A stretch of DNA of 64,000 bases from positions 1,451,501 through 1,515,500 of the forward strand of contig NZ_CP070982.1 of the NCBI RefSeq assembly GCF_018417595.1. Reading direction: 5' to 3'. The stretch's first letter is position 1; every line of letters begins with the position of its first letter. This document shows, in pieces, positions 62,501 through 64,000 of the stretch. Position numbers and translations under genes: made by a program. Below the pieces are notes generated by a model, which was given only the letters and a program-made list of their open reading frames with translations, did not search any database and was not told the DNA's origin. Origin of the DNA: Pseudomonas entomophila (GTDB taxonomy: Bacteria; Pseudomonadota; Gammaproteobacteria; Pseudomonadales; Pseudomonadaceae).

Positions 62501-63514
62501 CAGCTGGTGTTTGACCTGCGCGGTAGCGGCTTCACCTATCAACCGGGCGATGCGTTGGGTGTGTGGCCACGCAATTGCGCGGCGCTGGTCGAGGAGTTGT
62601 TGCAACTGATGCAACTCGATGGGCAGGCCACGGTCGAGCTCAAGGGGCATGCGCCAATGCCGCTCTCGGTCGCGCTGGAACATCACCTGGATATCACCCG
62701 GGTCACCCCGCAGCAACTCGAGCGGTTCAGCCAAGGCAGCGACGACCTGCGCCGTCTGCTGCAACCTGAGCGCAAGGCCGAAATGAAGGCCTGGCTGTGG
62801 GGGCGGCAACTGGCCGATGTGTTGAGCGCCTTTCCACAGCGCTTGTCGCTGACGGACTGGTTGGGCTTGCTCAAGCCCTTGCAGCCACGCCTTTACTCGA
62901 TCAGCTCCAGCCCCAATGCGCATCCCGACCAGGTACACCTGACCGTCTCGACCGTGCGCTACGGGGAGCGCAAAGGTGTCTGTTCAAGCTTTCTCGCCGA
63001 CCGTGCCGGCGCGTTGGAGGTGGCGATCTTCCCGCAGCCGTCGAAGCACTTCCGCCTGCCCGAGGATGACGCCACGCCGATCATCATGATTGGCCCTGGC
63101 ACCGGTATCGCGCCGTTTCGCGCCTTTCTGGAGGAGCGTGAAGTGCGCGGGGCGAGCGGGCGCAACTGGCTGTTCTTCGGCGAGCAGCATGCGGCCAGCG
63201 ATTTCTATTACCGCGAGCAGTTGCTGGCGTGGGAAGGCAGTGGGCACTTGCGGTTGAGTACCGCCTTCTCCCGCGACCAGCCAGAGAAAATCTATGTGCA
63301 GCAGCGCTTGCTGGAGCACGGCGCCGAGCTGTGGCAATGGCTGGAGGAGGGCGCCTTCATCTATGTCTGCGGCGATGCCCAGTGCATGGCCAGGGATGTG
63401 GATGCGGCGCTGCGCCAGGTGGTGGCGGTGCAGGGCGGGATGAATGAAGACGCGGCGGCTGCCTGGGTCGAGGCGCTGGGCAAGGCTGGGCGCTATCGGC
63501 GGGATGTGTACTGA
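59531..63514 (+). CDS. Assimilatory nitrate reductase fused to a CysJ-like flavoprotein reductase
   Basis: A 1327-residue fusion. The N-terminal half is a NasA-type molybdopterin nitrate reductase: [4Fe-4S] ligands C10, C13, C17 and C45, and the probable Mo-ligand cysteine C137 in [12 protein letters not shown]. From about residue 807 a flavodoxin-like FMN domain begins ([20 protein letters not shown]), then FAD binding near 1120 ([10 protein letters not shown]) and NADPH binding near 1187 ([17 protein letters not shown]), as in CysJ. The enzyme can therefore take electrons from NADPH directly. AGGAGA precedes ATG 59531; a start 49 codons upstream looks non-coding. nirB follows. Confidence 0.9.
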   Translation: MSSSEVRSVCPYCGVGCGIVMSVADGKVVKVSGDKQHPSNFGRLCTKGLTAHIPLTTGRMAYAWLRRQRDQEPVRGALDEAIAETASRLRAIIDRHGADAVALYVSGQMSLEAQYLANKLAKGYIRTRHIESNSRLCMASAGSGYKQSLGADGPPGSYQDFEHAEVFLVIGANMADCHPILFLRLLDRVKAGARLIVVDPRRTATADKADLFLQVRPGTDLALLNGLLHLLHANGHTDPDFIAQYTEGWEALPAFLADYTPERVAAITGLAEADIRQAATWIGKSTNWMSCWTMGLNQSIHGTWHSNALCNLHLATGAICRLGSGPFSLTGQPNAMGGREMGYMGPGLPGQRSAQVEADRDFVERQWQLAPGTLRSDGGEGTVALFEQMKQGEVKACWIICSNPVASVANRQQVIDGLRHAELVICQDAFLDTETNRHADILLPAALWAEGEGVMINSERNLTLMPRAVEPPGESLEDWRLIARVACAMGYGQAFNYPDAEAVYEEIRRFWNPASGYDLRGIGYPELRERPRQWPCAPGREDARSPLRYLNDGISQPLLHDGQALTFPTPSGKARFLARPWLPAAEQADEAYPFVLNTGRVQHQWHTLTKTGQVPSLNKLEPGPFVEINPEDAQRLGIGDRDTVAIRSRRGLAQLPARISDRVLPGGCFAPFHWNDLYGEQLAINAVTCDAVDPTSLQPAFKYCAVALERVAGERIEALDLVSEPTRMPTTTLSRLLGLDVLPAPELAEDERHYLQGFLFGLGQARAEGVPRLPVEAPLAPARRLFVDGLLAALFTQPIPVSEIPSHHVLWASQTGNSEALAERCAQHLRAAGLAVRLSCMDTLGPAQLQGAASVLLIASTFGDGDAPDCATAFWQALQGEEGGHCATLPYAVLALGDSSYDQFCGFGRKLDQRLAELGARRLLARVDCEGDVDEAFSGWLGALLEQLGSARPTPAEPKPVAGYGKQQPWRAAVLENRLLNTPGSAKETRQLVFDLRGSGFTYQPGDALGVWPRNCAALVEELLQLMQLDGQATVELKGHAPMPLSVALEHHLDITRVTPQQLERFSQGSDDLRRLLQPERKAEMKAWLWGRQLADVLSAFPQRLSLTDWLGLLKPLQPRLYSISSSPNAHPDQVHLTVSTVRYGERKGVCSSFLADRAGALEVAIFPQPSKHFRLPEDDATPIIMIGPGTGIAPFRAFLEEREVRGASGRNWLFFGEQHAASDFYYREQLLAWEGSGHLRLSTAFSRDQPEKIYVQQRLLEHGAELWQWLEEGAFIYVCGDAQCMARDVDAALRQVVAVQGGMNEDAAAAWVEALGKAGRYRRDVY

Positions 63515-63570
63515 GCGCCCCGTGATGGTGACCCCTGCACCCAAGCGGTGCATGTAGACGGGCACGATCT

Positions 63571-63657
63571 CTGTAGGAGCGGCTTCAGCCGCGATCATCC
63601 GCGAAGCGGATGCCAGGCACCGCGCCGCCCGTTTCGCGGCTGAAGCCGCTCCTACAG
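63571..63657. repeat. REP pair, core AGGAGCGGCTTCAGCCGCG
   Basis: CTGTAGGAGCGGCTTCAGCC and GGCTGAAGCCGCTCCTACAG with an inner CATCCGCGAAGCGGATG hairpin, between the nitrate reductase and the nirB leader. Confidence 0.9.
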
Positions 63658-63720
63658 GCACATTGGCACATTCCCTGCTTCGAAAATTGCACAAATGCCC
63701 CGCTGGTCAACGGCGATCAT

Positions 63721-63786
63721 CCAGGGGCCTCACACTGATGAGTACAGGCAAAGGCGCCTGGAGCTTCGGCTCCAGGCGCCTTTTTG
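63721..63786 (+). promoter_or_regulatory. nirB leader with terminator and rival anti-terminator pairing
   Basis: AGGCGCCTGGAGC-TTCG-GCTCCAGGCGCCT followed by TTTTT is a strong intrinsic terminator (63752-63785) 24 bases before nirB. An upstream segment CCAGGGGCCT (63721-63730) pairs 9 of 10 with the terminator left arm AGGCGCCTGG (63752-63761), so the two folds exclude each other. Between them CTCA-CACTGA-TGAG can form a hexaloop hairpin. NasT (ANTAR) antitermination of the nirB leader is known in P. aeruginosa; this layout fits that kind of control, but the loop does not clearly match the ANTAR consensus. Confidence 0.65.
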
Positions 63787-63809
63787 TTTTCCGTGATCGA
63801 GGATCGGCT

Positions 63810-64000
63810 ATGAAGGCAACAGCGAACGGCGCACCACGTGCGCGACTGGTCATCGTCGGCAATGGCATGGTCGGCCACCACTGTGTCGAGCAACTGCTCG
63901 AGCGAGGTGCCCAGGACCGTTTCGAGCTGCATGTGTTCGGCGAGGAACGCCAGCGCGCCTACGACCGGGTGCACCTGTCCGAGTACTTCACCGGTAGCTG
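63810..64000 (+). CDS. nirB: Assimilatory nitrite reductase large subunit NirB, N-terminal fragment
   Basis: The first 63 codons; the gene continues past the right edge. After a short leader it shows the FAD-binding fold LVIVGNGMVGHHCVEQLLER and ERQRAYDRVHLSEYFTG, typical of NirB. NirB reduces nitrite to ammonium with NAD(P)H, the step after the nitrate reductase encoded just before. GAGGA lies upstream of ATG 63810. Expression is likely controlled by the terminator leader at 63721-63786. Confidence 0.92.
   Translation, partial: MKATANGAPRARLVIVGNGMVGHHCVEQLLERGAQDRFELHVFGEERQRAYDRVHLSEYFTGS

Overview
The window is a stretch of chromosome from a fluorescent Pseudomonas, most likely the P. 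putida group. Three things point there: uniformly high GC, several families of REP palindromes between genes (cores GGAGCGGCTTCAGCCGCG, GGAGCGGGTTTACCCGCG, GGAGCGGATTCATCCGCG), and gene blocks typical of that group (gacS, a two-component pair, cysM, rlmD, relA, mazG; a late cobalamin operon; marR, MFS, glutathione peroxidase, FadL-like porin; nasA-type reductase beside nirB). The assignment is by recognition, with no database search.

Layout. 1-9.6 kb: start of gacS (minus strand), an OmpR-family regulator and kinase, cysM-rlmD, the ppGpp synthetase relA, mazG and a DUF2058 gene. 9.4-17.1 kb: a small unknown protein, a DUF3108 protein, purM-purN, a DUF2066 protein, a PerM permease, hda, and two tandem NlpC/P60 lipoproteins. 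17.2-20.4 kb: an accessory pair, consisting of an 855-aa DUF6543-like protein whose C-terminus carries an arginine-type ADP-ribosyltransferase motif set (R689, S719/S720, E776-x-E778) and a convergent gene of unknown function. 20.5-29.6 kb: a cobalamin riboswitch followed by ten tightly packed late B12 genes, cobO to cobS. 29.8-33.4 kb: a secreted GH5 enzyme, then a MarR regulator with an MFS pump, a 40-aa membrane peptide and a periplasmic glutathione peroxidase, with matching operator-like palindromes.

33.4-35.7 kb is a gene-free imperfect palindromic element with a heptamer tandem repeat inside; an IS256-family element with an 8-bp target duplication has inserted into its right arm. 35.7-41 kb: a DUF2798 gene and divergent LysR regulator, a FadL/TodX porin, small unknown genes, an AT-rich spacer with clustered DnaA-box-like sites, and a Sel1-like protein. 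41-52.4 kb: rmuC, a symporter-kinase-receiver fusion of the MxtR/CrbS type, an MFS carrier, a TDT transporter, an LplT-acyltransferase fusion, sugE/gdx behind a guanidine-II riboswitch, and rdgC. 52.5-58 kb: tRNA-Val and tRNA-Asp, then an hscC chaperone facing a degenerate J-protein and a DUF1266 gene. 58.1-64 kb: a methionine aminopeptidase translationally coupled to a ParD-like protein, a nitrate reductase fused to a CysJ-like diflavin reductase, a terminator/anti-terminator leader, and the start of nirB.

The best candidates for under-described biology are the ART toxin-like protein at 17231-19798, the ParD-like/MetAP pair at 58181-59157, the chaperone module with an HPE instead of HPD J-motif, and the palindromic element split by the IS. 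No prophage, CRISPR array or rRNA was seen.
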